Notes under the pieces: model-generated
The model's input: the letters and a program-made list of their open reading frames with translations, nothing else
Databases searched by the model: none
Told to the model about the DNA's origin: nothing
Program-made: the position numbers and the translations under genes
Assembly: GCF_007004665.1 (NCBI RefSeq)
Contig: NZ_ML660053.1
Location: 558,001 to 622,000, forward strand
Direction: 5' to 3'
DNA: 64,000 bases
Source: Denitrobaculum tricleocarpae
GTDB lineage: Bacteria; Pseudomonadota; Alphaproteobacteria; Kiloniellales; Kiloniellaceae
Part shown: piece by piece, positions 1 to 8,911 of the stretch
Layout of the letters: each line of letters starts with the position of its first letter
Numbering within the stretch: the stretch's first letter is position 1

Positions 1-1034
1 TCCATGATACCGATGTTGGCCAGGCCCGCCGCGGCAGCCGCCGGATGTCCGGAGTAGGTCATGCCATGGAGGAACATCCCGCCTGGTCTGGAGATCACGT
101 CGTAAATCTCGTCCGAGACGATAGTGGCTGCCAGCGGTTGATAGCCGGAGGTCAGGCCTTTGGCCGTATTGATGATGTCAGGTTGCGTCCCGAAGACATC
201 TTCGGAGGCGAACATATGCCCGAGCCGTCCGAAAGCCGTGACCACCTCGTCGGCGACAAACTTGATCTCGTTCTGGGCACAGATATCCGCCATGCGTTTG
301 TGATAACCCTCAGGCGGCACGATCACGCCACCGGCGCCCATAACAGGCTCGGCGACAAAACAGGCGATGTTCTCGGCACCCAGGCTTTCGATGGCCTCGC
401 GCAAGTCGTCCAATAGGAAATCTAGAAACTCCGCCTCCGTCATATCGCCGGCTTCGCGATAGGCATTTGGGCATTTGAGGTGGTGGACCAGACCCTCGGC
501 GGCCGTGTCCCAGCCTTCGCTGTAGAGTGGGGTGGTCATGGCCATGGCGAGGTGGGTCGAGCCGTGATATGCGCCGATGCGAGAGAGGATTTTCTTTTTT
601 TTCGGGCGGCCAAGCCGGTTGTTGTAGTGGTGCAGCATCCTTACCGCCGTGTCGTTGGCGACCGAGCCCGAGTTACTGAAATAGACGCTGTTCAGGTGTC
701 CGGGCGCGAGGCTGGCAATCTTCTCGGACAGCATCGCGGCGGCAGGATGGGTGAAGTTGTAGAAGGTCGAATAATAATCGAGCTGCTGAAGCTGTGCGGT
801 GACCGCGTCGATGATCTCCTGGCGCCCATGCCCGACGTTCACGCACCAGAGGCCGCCGATGCCATCGATCAGCTCATTGCCCTCGCTGTCGTAGACGTAA
901 GCACCCTTGCCGCGCACGATTGCGGTGCGCGCGCTATCCTGTTTCAAGGCATCGAGATTGGCGAAGGATTGAATCAGGTGCGCATCCTTGGTCAGGATCT
1001 CGTCGGTCGTGAGGGTTGGATTAAAGTTGGTCAT
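1..1034 (-). CDS. Class III (omega) aminotransferase, partial at left edge
   Basis: PLP-dependent aminotransferase, fold type I, class III. Its likely job is to move the amino group of a diamine or omega-amino acid to pyruvate, as SpuC-type putrescine aminotransferases do. About 344 codons are visible from the ATG at 1034; the C-terminus lies outside the window. The translation shows a class III N-terminus (DGIGGLWCVNVGHG), the cofactor-binding SNSGSVAND segment, a VADEVVTAFGR strand with the PLP-contacting Asp, and the PLP lysine in NTAKGLTSGY. The start overlaps the upstream hydrolase gene by 14 bp, so it is the last visible gene of the polyamine uptake operon. That context supports polyamine breakdown. 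The exact substrate (putrescine, cadaverine or beta-alanine-like) cannot be read from sequence. Confidence 0.88.
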   Translation of the reverse strand, partial: MTNFNPTLTTDEILTKDAHLIQSFANLDALKQDSARTAIVRGKGAYVYDSEGNELIDGIGGLWCVNVGHGRQEIIDAVTAQLQQLDYYSTFYNFTHPAAAMLSEKIASLAPGHLNSVYFSNSGSVANDTAVRMLHHYNNRLGRPKKKKILSRIGAYHGSTHLAMAMTTPLYSEGWDTAAEGLVHHLKCPNAYREAGDMTEAEFLDFLLDDLREAIESLGAENIACFVAEPVMGAGGVIVPPEGYHKRMADICAQNEIKFVADEVVTAFGRLGHMFASEDVFGTQPDIINTAKGLTSGYQPLAATIVSDEIYDVISRPGGMFLHGMTYSGHPAAAAAGLANIGIM

Positions 1035-1809
1035 GCGTCCCTGAAGCCTCCCTGAAGTCTTTCAATTGTGCGCTGACGCGCAGGGGATCGATGTCGGAGT
1101 TGTCATTTAGATCCGTGATGAGGAGCGTCTCGCTATGGCCCGCGCTGGCAAGGTCATTTCCGTCCGGACCGACCAAAAGGGACCTGCCGCCGAAGCTCAA
1201 TTCCCCGTCCTGGCCGCAGTAGTTGGCGTAGGCAATGGTCATATTGGTTTCGAGCGCCCGCGCGGGCAACAAGATGTCCTGGACATGTTCGAAGCCTGAA
1301 GGATTGGCTGTGGGCACCAGCAGAAGCTCCGCGCCGAGTTCTCTTAAGGCCCGGCAGTGCTGGGCGAATTCGACGTCATAGCAGATCAGCAAACCGCCAC
1401 GAACGCCGCCCAGCTGGAAAAGCACGTAATCGCTCCCCGGCACAAATACCGATCGCTCCATCTCGCCGTAGAGCTGGAGCTTTCGATAGTGTGCCAGACG
1501 TTGCCCACGGGCATCGAAGACGCTGGCACTGTTGTAAAGATGCTTGCCCTCCCGCTCAGCCCAGCCGATGGTCAGACCGCAGTTGGCGGACTTCGCCAAT
1601 GCCGACAGCCGTGCCGCCCAAGGCCCGCCTTGCGGCTGGGCCAGGGAGGCATGCAACTGAGGCTGATTGTAACCAGGCAGAAAAAGCTCCGGAAACACCA
1701 CCATGTCAGCCCCGGCTGCTGCAGAGACCAGAAGCTTGCCCTCGATTGCGGTGAAGGCTGCGTCCGGATCTCCGGCGGGAGAGGGACCCTGATAGAGTGC
1801 GAGTTTCAT
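1021..1809 (-). CDS. Carbon-nitrogen hydrolase (nitrilase superfamily)
   Basis: A 262-residue nitrilase-superfamily amidase that hydrolyses C-N bonds of amides or carbamoyl compounds in the cytoplasm. The Glu-Lys-Cys triad is visible: E41 in FPELFLPGY, K110 in YRKLQLYGEME and C143 in LICYDVEF. Length and motif spacing fit the family. It lies 27 bp downstream of the binding-protein gene and overlaps the aminotransferase gene by 14 bp, so it is co-transcribed with polyamine uptake. An N-carbamoylputrescine amidase or omega-amidase role would fit this context, but that is inference; family members differ widely in substrate. Confidence 0.85.
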   Translation of the reverse strand: MKLALYQGPSPAGDPDAAFTAIEGKLLVSAAAGADMVVFPELFLPGYNQPQLHASLAQPQGGPWAARLSALAKSANCGLTIGWAEREGKHLYNSASVFDARGQRLAHYRKLQLYGEMERSVFVPGSDYVLFQLGGVRGGLLICYDVEFAQHCRALRELGAELLLVPTANPSGFEHVQDILLPARALETNMTIAYANYCGQDGELSFGGRSLLVGPDGNDLASAGHSETLLITDLNDNSDIDPLRVSAQLKDFREASGTHDQL

Positions 1810-1836
1810 TTGCGGTTTCCGCCTGGTATGTGCCCG

Positions 1837-2871
1837 TTACTTCTTCAGGTTCGTCCAGATGGCGTCGTAGAGCACCTGGACGTCCTGTGGGCAGGCCTGC
1901 ACGAAATGCCCCACCGGCCCTGACGGCGGGTTGGACTCCGGTGAGTTTTTCACGGCTTCATCGAGGAAAGGTTCCGTCCCCGCGACCCCTGCGGTGTACT
2001 GCGCATAGTTCGTGACCGCGGCCGCGTTTTCAGGCTCGAGCAGGAAGTTCATAAACTTCAGCGCGTTCTCGCGATTGGGCGCATCCTTCAAGAGAACCAC
2101 ATTGTCCATCCAGACGATGTAACCCTCCTTGGGATAGGCGTATTCGATGTTGGCGCCTTCATTGCGCGCCTTGGCCGAAAAGCCGCTCCAGATCATCCCG
2201 ACATGGGCATCGCCGCTGACCAGCACGTCCTTTGCCGTGTCAGACCCGAAGGAAGCCCAGTGTGTTTTTGCATCCTGCACAAGCTTGTTCAGCTCTTTGA
2301 GCTGCTCGCGGTCGGAGCTGCATTGCGGAATGCCCATGTGGATGGAGGCCATGGTCAGGAGTTCACCCTGAGTGTCCAGCACGTTGATCTTGCCGCTGAG
2401 TTCGGCAGGTGGATCGAAGAGGATGCTGGTGGTGTTGATGTCGCCCTTGAACCTATCGCGGTTGACCGAGAAGCTGGTCGAACCCCACTGATAGGGGATG
2501 GAGCTCTTGCGGCCAGGGTCGAAACTGACGTCCAGCCATTGCGGCTGAATGTTGGAAAAGTTGCTCAGCTCGTTGGGTTCGAAGGTATCGAGCAGGCCTT
2601 CGCCGGCCATGATTTCGACCATGTAGTCGCCGGGGACCGCCACATCGTAGCTGCCCATCTTCCCCGCCTTCAAAGCGGCCAGCATGGCTTCGTTGGAATC
2701 GTAGGTGTCCATGGTCACCTCGACGTCATACTCCTGGGCGAACTTATCCAGAAGCTCCTGCGGGATATACTCGAACCAGTGATAGATCGAGAGTTTGCCT
2801 TCGGCCTGCGCCATGCTCGAAAAGCCCATGAGGGCTATGGCTGCGACGCTGTATTTCAATAGCTGTTTCAT
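1837..2871 (-). CDS. Polyamine ABC transporter periplasmic binding protein (PotF/SpuD type)
   Basis: Periplasmic solute-binding protein that should deliver putrescine or spermidine to the adjacent permease. The N-terminus is a signal peptide (KQLLKYSVAAIALMGF, probable cleavage after AQA). The mature part begins with the PotD/PotF signature LSIYHWFEYIPQELL, continues with TYDSNEAMLAALKAG, and carries VPGDYMVEIM. I chose the ATG at 2871: it has GGAG six bases upstream, whereas the longer frame would begin at a GTG (2883) that overlaps this ribosome site. Unusually for pot operons the binding protein follows the ATPase and both permeases. Family assignment is strong; putrescine versus spermidine preference is not decided. 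Confidence 0.9.
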   Translation of the reverse strand: MKQLLKYSVAAIALMGFSSMAQAEGKLSIYHWFEYIPQELLDKFAQEYDVEVTMDTYDSNEAMLAALKAGKMGSYDVAVPGDYMVEIMAGEGLLDTFEPNELSNFSNIQPQWLDVSFDPGRKSSIPYQWGSTSFSVNRDRFKGDINTTSILFDPPAELSGKINVLDTQGELLTMASIHMGIPQCSSDREQLKELNKLVQDAKTHWASFGSDTAKDVLVSGDAHVGMIWSGFSAKARNEGANIEYAYPKEGYIVWMDNVVLLKDAPNRENALKFMNFLLEPENAAAVTNYAQYTAGVAGTEPFLDEAVKNSPESNPPSGPVGHFVQACPQDVQVLYDAIWTNLKK

Positions 2872-2901
2872 GATGCGCTCCACTGTTGCTTGGGTTTCTT
2901 G

Positions 2902-3720
2902 TTAGCTTTTCTTTTCTCGATTTTGCCCCATCCGGCTGGCCAGATAGGAGAGGGTGACAAATCCCACGGAGACCAGCAGCAGCAGGGTGGAAATTGCCAT
3001 GATATTGGGCTTGATGCCCTGTTTGACCGATCCGAAGATGGCTGTCGGAAGTGTCTCGATCCCGGCGCCCTTGACGAAGTTGGTGATCAGAAAGTCGTCG
3101 AGCGAAATGATGAACGCCAGCAGAAAACCGGAGAAGATCCCCGGCATCATCAGTGGCAGCAGGACCAGCCGGAAGGCCTGTGCCGGGGTCGCGTAAAGAT
3201 CCATCGCCGCCTGCTCGTAGGTATCCTCGATCGATTGCATGCGTGCTGCGATCGGCAGGTAAGCGAAAGGGATGCAGAAAACGATGTGGGCGACCAGAAT
3301 GGTCGCGTAGCCGGTGGTGAAGCCGATGGCCGAGAAAAAGACCAGGCTGGCGACCGCGGTCACGATCTCCGGCACCATCAATGGCAGATTGATCAGGGCG
3401 AAGCTCGCGGTCCGGCCCTTGAGATGACGGGCCCGCATCATCGCGACCGCCGCGGAAACGGCGATGATTGTTGCGCAGCTCGCCGCCATCACTGCAATGG
3501 TCAGGGAGTTCAGCGCGGCCTGTTTGAATTTCGGGGCGTCCACGCCGAAGAAGACATCTTCGTACCAGCGCAGGGAGAAGCCGCCCCAGAGGGTGATCGA
3601 GGTGCTGTCGTTGAAGGAGTAGACCATCACCACCACCAGCGGCGCGTAGAGCACGAGCAGGCACAGCAGGGTCAGCTGCAGGAAGCCGGGAAAGCGGCGC
3701 ATGTCGGTGACCTTGGACAT
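2902..3720 (-). CDS. Polyamine ABC transporter permease (PotI/PotC type)
   Basis: Inner-membrane permease of 272 residues with about six hydrophobic segments, the first being [21 protein letters not shown]. The N-terminal region has the PotC/PotI pattern [20 protein letters not shown]. The EAA loop that contacts the ATPase reads [25 protein letters not shown]. Its ATG shares one base with the stop codon of the preceding permease gene (the A of TGA), so the two are translationally coupled and should form a heterodimer. It ends 30 bp before the binding-protein start. Confidence 0.9.
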   Translation of the reverse strand: MSKVTDMRRFPGFLQLTLLCLLVLYAPLVVVMVYSFNDSTSITLWGGFSLRWYEDVFFGVDAPKFKQAALNSLTIAVMAASCATIIAVSAAVAMMRARHLKGRTASFALINLPLMVPEIVTAVASLVFFSAIGFTTGYATILVAHIVFCIPFAYLPIAARMQSIEDTYEQAAMDLYATPAQAFRLVLLPLMMPGIFSGFLLAFIISLDDFLITNFVKGAGIETLPTAIFGSVKQGIKPNIMAISTLLLLVSVGFVTLSYLASRMGQNREKKS

Positions 3721-4640
3721 CAGCGTGCCTCCCGCCGGGTCTGGCTGCGGGCGTAGAAGATCAGCACTGTCATGACGATGCTGAGCAGGATCATGGAGGC
3801 CGCGGCGCCGAAGGGCCAGTTGCCGGCATTGCCTTTGAACTGTTCCTCAATCAGTGAGCCGATCATGAAGGTCTTGGCGCCCCCCAGAAGATCGGGCGCC
3901 AGGAAGGCTCCAAGGCTGGGGACGAAGACCAGGATCGAGCCTGCAATGATGCCCGGTTTAACCGCTGGCAGGATGATGAGCCGCAGCGTGGTCCAGCGCC
4001 CGGCGTAAAGATCGGCGGCTGCTTCCGACAGCGCGAAGTTATAGCGTTCGGCGCTGGCATAGATCGGCAGAACCATAAAGGGCAGGTAGGAATAGAAGAG
4101 GCCTAATTGCACTGCGATGTTGGTGTTAACCAGTTGCAGCGGCTCGCCGATCGCGCCCAGCCAGATCAGAAACTCGTTCATCGGGCCGGTATCGCGGATG
4201 AGGAACTTCATGGAGACGGTACGGATCAGCAGGTTCACCCAGTAGGGGATCGTGATCAGCAGCAGCCAGACGGTGCGGTGGCGCGGCACGCGCGTCGCGA
4301 TGAACCAGGCCGTGGGAAATCCGATGATCAGGCAGAAGAGCGTGGCCAGCCCAGCCTGCCAGAGCGAGCGCCAGAAGATGTTGATGTAGGTCCATTCGAT
4401 CTGCGGCGGCTCGTCACCGAAAAGACCCCTGTTGAAGAAAAACTGATCGTAAGCCGCGAGGGAAAATTCCCAGATCACACCGCCGCGGAACTCCTTGGTC
4501 AGGAAGGAATAGATCAGCATCATGCCGACCGGCAGCAGCAGAAAGAGTCCGATGACGAGCCAGCTGGGCAGGATCAGCAACCCCGCGCGCCCCTTGTAAA
4601 TGCCTGCGCTTTCGGAGGCGTTTGCGATCCCGCCTGCCAT
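3720..4640 (-). CDS. Polyamine ABC transporter permease (PotH/PotB type)
   Basis: A 306-residue inner-membrane permease. After a short cytoplasmic N-terminus comes the hydrophobic segment [20 protein letters not shown], then the family pattern [20 protein letters not shown] typical of PotB/PotH. The EAA loop [25 protein letters not shown] is present near residue 210. Both boundaries are one-base TGATG overlaps, with the ATPase gene upstream and the second permease downstream. This is the arrangement expected of a single ABC importer operon. Confidence 0.9.
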   Translation of the reverse strand: MAGGIANASESAGIYKGRAGLLILPSWLVIGLFLLLPVGMMLIYSFLTKEFRGGVIWEFSLAAYDQFFFNRGLFGDEPPQIEWTYINIFWRSLWQAGLATLFCLIIGFPTAWFIATRVPRHRTVWLLLITIPYWVNLLIRTVSMKFLIRDTGPMNEFLIWLGAIGEPLQLVNTNIAVQLGLFYSYLPFMVLPIYASAERYNFALSEAAADLYAGRWTTLRLIILPAVKPGIIAGSILVFVPSLGAFLAPDLLGGAKTFMIGSLIEEQFKGNAGNWPFGAAASMILLSIVMTVLIFYARSQTRREAR

Positions 4641-5725
4641 CAGTCGGCAAGCAGGCGCGCCGCGCCGGCCTCCAGAGCGATCCCCACTTCCGATCCGATG
4701 GCGGGGATGGCAACCGCGTCCGAGTTCTGGACCCGCAGGGTGAGCACTTCGTCGTCCTCCAGCCGCACCATGACCTGCATATCCGTGCCCAGATAGACAT
4801 GGTTTTCGACCCGCCCGCTCAGCAGCGCGTCCGTCGGGGCGGTGAGGGTCATCCGTTCCGGCCGCACCGAGAGATGTCCCGGACCTGGATCGACCACGGC
4901 AGCGGCGGGGCAGGTAATCTCCCGCCCGCCGGGCAGAACACAGAGCGCCTGGTCGCCTGTGACCGAGGTGACCGTGACGTCCAGCAGATTGGTCTCGCCG
5001 ATGAAGTCGGCGACGAAACGGTTGCGCGGCGCCTCGTAGACGTCGCGGGGCGTTCCGACCTGCTGGACCTCGCCCGCCGACATGACGGCAATGCGGTCCG
5101 ACATGGTCAGGGCTTCCTCCTGATCATGGGTGACGAAGATGAAGGTGATACCGGTTTCCTTTTGGATCTGCTTCAGCTCGACCCGCACGGCCTGTCTGAG
5201 CTTCAGATCCAGGGCGGAGAGCGGCTCGTCCAGCAGCAGCAGTTTCGGTTTCGGTGCCAGGGCCCGGGCCAGGGCGACCCTCTGCTGTTGGCCACCGGAG
5301 AGTTGGTTGGGATAGCGCGCCGCAAAGCTGGAGAGCTGCACCAGCTCAAGGACCTCGGCGCAGCGGGCCTGAGCTTCGTCTTTGGGTTTACGCAGGCGCT
5401 GCAAGCCGAAGAGCACATTCTGCGCGACCGTCATATGGGGAAAGAGCGCGTATTGCTGGAAGACCGTATTCACGGGCCGCTGATGTGGCGGCAGGCCCGC
5501 GATGTCCTCTCCGTACAGGCGGATGGCGCCGTCGGAAATCTCTTCAAAGCCCGCGATGCTGCGCAGCAAAGTGGTTTTGCCGCAACCCGAAGGGCCAAGC
5601 AGTGTGAAGAACTCGTTGTCACGAATGTCCAGCGAAACGCCTGAGAGCGCTGTGAAGGACCCGTAGTTCTTCGTGACCTTTTCAATATCGACCGCGATGG
5701 TCGCATCTTGGATTTTTTGCAGCAA
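4640..5725 (-). CDS. Polyamine ABC transporter ATP-binding protein (PotG/PotA type)
   Basis: ATPase that powers the polyamine importer. Visible motifs are Walker A GPSGCGKTT (44-52), Q-loop FQQYALFP (Q90), signature LSGGQQQRVALARAL (from 142), Walker B LLLLDEPLSALD (from 162), the H-loop THDQEEAL, and a C-terminal TOBE region as in PotA. It is the first gene of the operon, about 100 bp from the divergent LuxR-type regulator. The start is unusual: no in-frame ATG precedes the conserved N-terminus. Candidates are TTG at 5725 and CTG at 5722, with AGAGG two and five bases upstream respectively, and an in-frame TAA lies just before. Translation initiation may be deliberately weak. Confidence 0.9.
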   Translation of the reverse strand: MLQKIQDATIAVDIEKVTKNYGSFTALSGVSLDIRDNEFFTLLGPSGCGKTTLLRSIAGFEEISDGAIRLYGEDIAGLPPHQRPVNTVFQQYALFPHMTVAQNVLFGLQRLRKPKDEAQARCAEVLELVQLSSFAARYPNQLSGGQQQRVALARALAPKPKLLLLDEPLSALDLKLRQAVRVELKQIQKETGITFIFVTHDQEEALTMSDRIAVMSAGEVQQVGTPRDVYEAPRNRFVADFIGETNLLDVTVTSVTGDQALCVLPGGREITCPAAAVVDPGPGHLSVRPERMTLTAPTDALLSGRVENHVYLGTDMQVMVRLEDDEVLTLRVQNSDAVAIPAIGSEVGIALEAGAARLLAD

Positions 5726-5749
5726 TGCCTCTGTTTATCTCTTTGCGAG

Positions 5750-5808
5750 ATACCCCCTGATATTATAGATCAGTCTATATCTTCTTGTTTGGAGGGGTAT
5801 ATACCCCC
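5750..5808. promoter_or_regulatory. Divergent promoter region with palindromic operators, polyamine operon/luxR-type gene
   Basis: The 95-bp gap between the divergent genes carries two perfect inverted repeats: CTGAT-N7-ATCAG (5757-5773) and GGGGTATATACCCC (5794-5807). The half-site ATACCCCC occurs at both 5750-5757 and 5801-5808. This is seen directly. The inference is that these are operators for the adjacent LuxR-type protein, controlling both directions. The second palindrome lies only about 15 bases before the regulator's start codon, which suits autoregulation. Confidence 0.5.
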
Positions 5809-5822
5809 AAAGAGGTATAGTG

Positions 5823-6614
5823 ATGGAAAAGTTGCCGAATGCTGCTGAGGAGAGTCTCGGCACTGCGATCGCAGCTCTCAACGGCGAGCTTTTCGAATCA
5901 AAGCTCCACAGCTGGCTCAACCGCTGCCTTGAGATGGATAACACAACGATCCTGGTCTACTACCAGAACCGGCCGCCTTCGCCACTCTACCTTCAGGCCA
6001 AGGATCCCAGTGTGCATTCGGAGATGGAAACGGTCTATATCGGCGGCGCTTACCTCTTGGATCCCTTCCATGAGCTTCATGTCAAGAGAGCGCCGAAAGG
6101 GCTTTACCGGCTCAGGGACATCGCCCCGGATCAGTTCCACCGCAATCCTTACTACAGCAGCTACTACAGCTGCACGACCCTGATCGACGAGCTGGCTTTC
6201 GTGGCTTATCCGGGAAAAGGCGTGTCCCTGCATATCTGTCTGGGCCGCGATGCCACTTCGAACCGCAAGTTCTCGACCCGCGAAGTCGAGGTTGCGCAAC
6301 GGATTGCGCCCATCGCTATCGGCCTGGCGGAGGTTCATTGGTCGGGCCTGAGTTCGACCGGCGATTTCCAGGACTCCGATGTCGCTCAGCGCCTGATAGA
6401 CGCGGCGAAGGCCGAGCATGGGGTGTCCTTGAGCGGGCGCCAGGCGGCGGTCGCGCTTTTGATCCTGCGCGGCCATTCCTCCGCCTCCATCGGCCTGCGC
6501 CTGGGTATCAGTCCCCAGACCGTGAAGGTCTTCCGGAAGCAGCTCTACCGGAAATGCGAGATCTCGTCTCAGGCGGAGCTGTTCTCGCTGATGATGCCGC
6601 TGTTGCGGGGTTAA
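5823..6614 (+). CDS. LuxR-family transcriptional regulator
   Basis: About 263 residues: an N-terminal sensor-like region of about 180 residues that I cannot assign to a ligand, then a C-terminal LuxR/FixJ helix-turn-helix (residues about 200-255). The HTH contains LSGRQAAVALLILRGHSS, then IGLRLGISPQTVKVFRKQLYRK. The ATG at 5823 is preferred because AGAGG lies seven bases upstream; a GTG at 5820 is possible. It is divergent from the polyamine operon and is its most likely regulator, perhaps sensing a polyamine or catabolite (inference). The gene ends on the same TTAA as the convergent SGNH hydrolase gene, so the two stop codons overlap. Confidence 0.85.
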   Translation: MEKLPNAAEESLGTAIAALNGELFESKLHSWLNRCLEMDNTTILVYYQNRPPSPLYLQAKDPSVHSEMETVYIGGAYLLDPFHELHVKRAPKGLYRLRDIAPDQFHRNPYYSSYYSCTTLIDELAFVAYPGKGVSLHICLGRDATSNRKFSTREVEVAQRIAPIAIGLAEVHWSGLSSTGDFQDSDVAQRLIDAAKAEHGVSLSGRQAAVALLILRGHSSASIGLRLGISPQTVKVFRKQLYRKCEISSQAELFSLMMPLLRG

Positions 6615-7246
6615 CGGGCAGAAGTCCGCCATGGATGCCATACGTGCAGTTTTCCTGCGATCGCCTGATAGCCGGCGCCGTTGCTGTGCAGACCATCGTT
6701 TGCCTGAAGCCCGGCCATGTAGTCGGGATCGCTAGAGAGAGGCTGGAAGAGGTTGAGATAGGGCATCTGACGCGCTGCGCAGATCTTGGCGTAGTTCTCC
6801 GCCGCCTCCTCAATGTCCTGGTTCTTGAAATCGAAGTTCATTCCGCTGACCGCTGAATGAAAGGGCATCTTTGGCTCGAAAACCGGGAAGGGGCCGACGA
6901 CAATTAAAGGCGCAAGTGCCGCCAGTTCTTCCACGAGTTGCGTGAAATCCGCCAGCGTGCGCCGTTGCGGCGTCCGGAAAGCGCCGGTGCCGATGCGGGC
7001 GAGGTCGTTCATGCCGGTGCCCAGGACGATCAGATCGCTTTTTGGGTCCTGGATCCGAGCCGCGCACTCCGCCTTGGCGCGGGCGCGGATTTCGCGCAGA
7101 GTCTGCCCGCGGACGCCGAGGTTGTAGGGGATAAAGGCGCGACCGGTCTGCCGCTCCAAAGCCGCGAGCCGTCCGGGCCAGCCCAGGCTGTTCTCATCGC
7201 CCTGACCCTCGACGGTCGAGGCGCCGACAAAACAGACTCGTTTCAT
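6611..7246 (-). CDS. SGNH/GDSL-family hydrolase
   Basis: A 211-residue esterase of the SGNH fold. The four blocks are visible: FVGAST with the nucleophile Ser near residue 10, the block II Gly in NLGVRGQT, GTGMND (block III Asn), and the C-terminal DGLHSNGAG with the Asp and His of the catalytic dyad. No signal peptide is seen, so it should act in the cytoplasm. Its ATG at 7246 lies about 10 bp downstream of the acyl-CoA ligase stop, which suggests co-transcription and a link between ester or thioester cleavage and acyl activation. The substrate is unknown. Confidence 0.82.
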   Translation of the reverse strand: MKRVCFVGASTVEGQGDENSLGWPGRLAALERQTGRAFIPYNLGVRGQTLREIRARAKAECAARIQDPKSDLIVLGTGMNDLARIGTGAFRTPQRRTLADFTQLVEELAALAPLIVVGPFPVFEPKMPFHSAVSGMNFDFKNQDIEEAAENYAKICAARQMPYLNLFQPLSSDPDYMAGLQANDGLHSNGAGYQAIAGKLHVWHPWRTSAR

Positions 7247-7255
7247 GGTGCAGCC

Positions 7256-8884
7256 TCACGTTTCCAGGGCGCGCAGGGCTTTGCGGATGATCTTGCCTGT
7301 GGTGGTCATGGGCAGTTCCTCCACAAAGGCGACCTCGCGGGGGTATTCGTGGGCGGCGAGACGCACTTTGACAAAGGCCTGAATCTCCCGCGCCAGATCC
7401 TTGCTACCCTCGACATCCGGCTTTAGCACGACGAAGGCTTTGACCCGCTCCGTGCGCAGGGGATCGGGCACCCCGATAACCGCGGCCATGGCGATGGCCG
7501 GGTGCTTGATCAGACAGTCCTCGATCTCGCCCGGGCCGATGCGGTAGCCGCCGCTGGTGATCACATCGTCATCGCGCCCGACGAAATGGAAGTAGCCGTC
7601 TTGGTCCAACCTGCCCCGGTCGCCGGTGAGCAGCCAGTCGCCGGCGAACTTTTTCCCCGTGGCCTCCGGGTTGTTCCAATAGCGCAGAAACATGACCGGA
7701 TCCGGACGCCGGATGCCGATATTGCCTTCTTCGCCGGCGGGCAGAGGCAGGCCTGCATCGTCGACTACGGCGACTTCGTGACCCGGAACAGCACGGCCCA
7801 TGGCGCCGGGCTTGACCGGCATGAGGTTTGCGCAGTTGCCGACCACCAGATTGCACTCGGTCTGGCCGTAGAATTCGTTGATCGTGACGCCAAAGGCCTC
7901 GCGGCCCCAGGTCAGCAACTCCTCGCCCAGAGATTCGCCGCCGCTGCCAATCGAGCGCAGATCGAGATCCCAGCGCTCCTGCGGTTTTTCGACCCGGCGC
8001 ATCATCTTGAGCGCGGTCGGCGGCATGAAGGCATTGCGGACCTTGAATTCGGCCATCAAAGCAAAGGCGGCTTCAGGCTCGAACTTGGCGAAGCGATGGG
8101 CCAGAACCGGCACACCGTGATGCCAGGCGGGCAAGAGCACATCGAGTAACCCGCCAATCCAGGCCCAGTCGGCCGGGGTCCAAAAAAGATCGTCTGCTTG
8201 CGGAAAGAACTCGTGGGGAAATTCGACGCCCGGGAGGTGCCCAAGCAATACCCGATGGGCATGGAGTGCGCCCTTGGGCGGACCGGTTGTGCCGGAGGTG
8301 TAGATGATGAGCGCGGGATCCTCCGCCAGTGTGTCCACCGGCGTGAAGTCCGGACTGGCCGGCTCGAGCAGGCCGTGAAAATCCAGAAGCGCGGAGGCTT
8401 CAGGACTATCGGGCGGGCTATCGATGCAGAGCACGTGGCGCAGGTCCGGCAGCCGGTTCCGAATCTCCGCAAGCCTGGCTGCCCCGGCGTTGTCAGTGAC
8501 GACCGCTCTGGCACCTGAATCCGACAGACGGTATTCCAGGGCTTCTTCCCCGAACAGGCTGAAGAGCGGAATCGCGATCGCACCCATTTTGTATGCCGCG
8601 ATATGGGTGATCGCGGTTTCGGGGGCCTGGGGCAGAAGGATGCCGATCCGGTCTTCGCGCTCCAAACCGAGCGATTTGAAGACGTTGGCCAGTTTGTTTG
8701 ACAGCGCCTTCAGATCCCGAAAGCTGTAGCGCGCCGTACGCCCGTCGCTGGTCTTGTGGATCAGCGCGAGGCGGTCCGAATCGGCCCACTTATCACAGAC
8801 ATCGATCCCGATATTAAAGTGCTGGGGAATCGACCAATTCAGGTTTTTATAGACCTCGTCGTAGGAGTCTCCCGGCGTCAGCAT
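7256..8884 (-). CDS. AMP-forming acyl-CoA synthetase (medium-chain/ACSM-like)
   Basis: ANL-superfamily ligase that activates a carboxylate via acyl-adenylate to acyl-CoA. The P-loop-like motif YTSGTTGPPKGALH is present, with NEFYGQTECN (A5), the TGDRG hinge segment, and the adenylation lysine in TTTGKIIRKAL near the C-terminus. The N-terminus (YDEVYKNLNWSIPQHFNIG) resembles acetyl-CoA-synthetase-like ACSM proteins. I chose the ATG at 8884, with GAGGA about 10 bases upstream, rather than the frame-extending ATG at 8911, which lacks a ribosome site. Acid specificity is not readable. It appears to form a two-gene operon with the SGNH hydrolase. Confidence 0.87.
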   Translation of the reverse strand: MLTPGDSYDEVYKNLNWSIPQHFNIGIDVCDKWADSDRLALIHKTSDGRTARYSFRDLKALSNKLANVFKSLGLEREDRIGILLPQAPETAITHIAAYKMGAIAIPLFSLFGEEALEYRLSDSGARAVVTDNAGAARLAEIRNRLPDLRHVLCIDSPPDSPEASALLDFHGLLEPASPDFTPVDTLAEDPALIIYTSGTTGPPKGALHAHRVLLGHLPGVEFPHEFFPQADDLFWTPADWAWIGGLLDVLLPAWHHGVPVLAHRFAKFEPEAAFALMAEFKVRNAFMPPTALKMMRRVEKPQERWDLDLRSIGSGGESLGEELLTWGREAFGVTINEFYGQTECNLVVGNCANLMPVKPGAMGRAVPGHEVAVVDDAGLPLPAGEEGNIGIRRPDPVMFLRYWNNPEATGKKFAGDWLLTGDRGRLDQDGYFHFVGRDDDVITSGGYRIGPGEIEDCLIKHPAIAMAAVIGVPDPLRTERVKAFVVLKPDVEGSKDLAREIQAFVKVRLAAHEYPREVAFVEELPMTTTGKIIRKALRALET

Positions 8885-8911
8885 CGTTTTTTTGTCCTCG
8901 TTCGTACACAT

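Noticed and set aside
2744-3664. 306-codon open frame on the minus strand, different frame from the permease
   Set aside because: Out-of-frame shadow of the PotI-type permease and binding-protein genes, with Arg/Asp-rich composition unlike a real protein.
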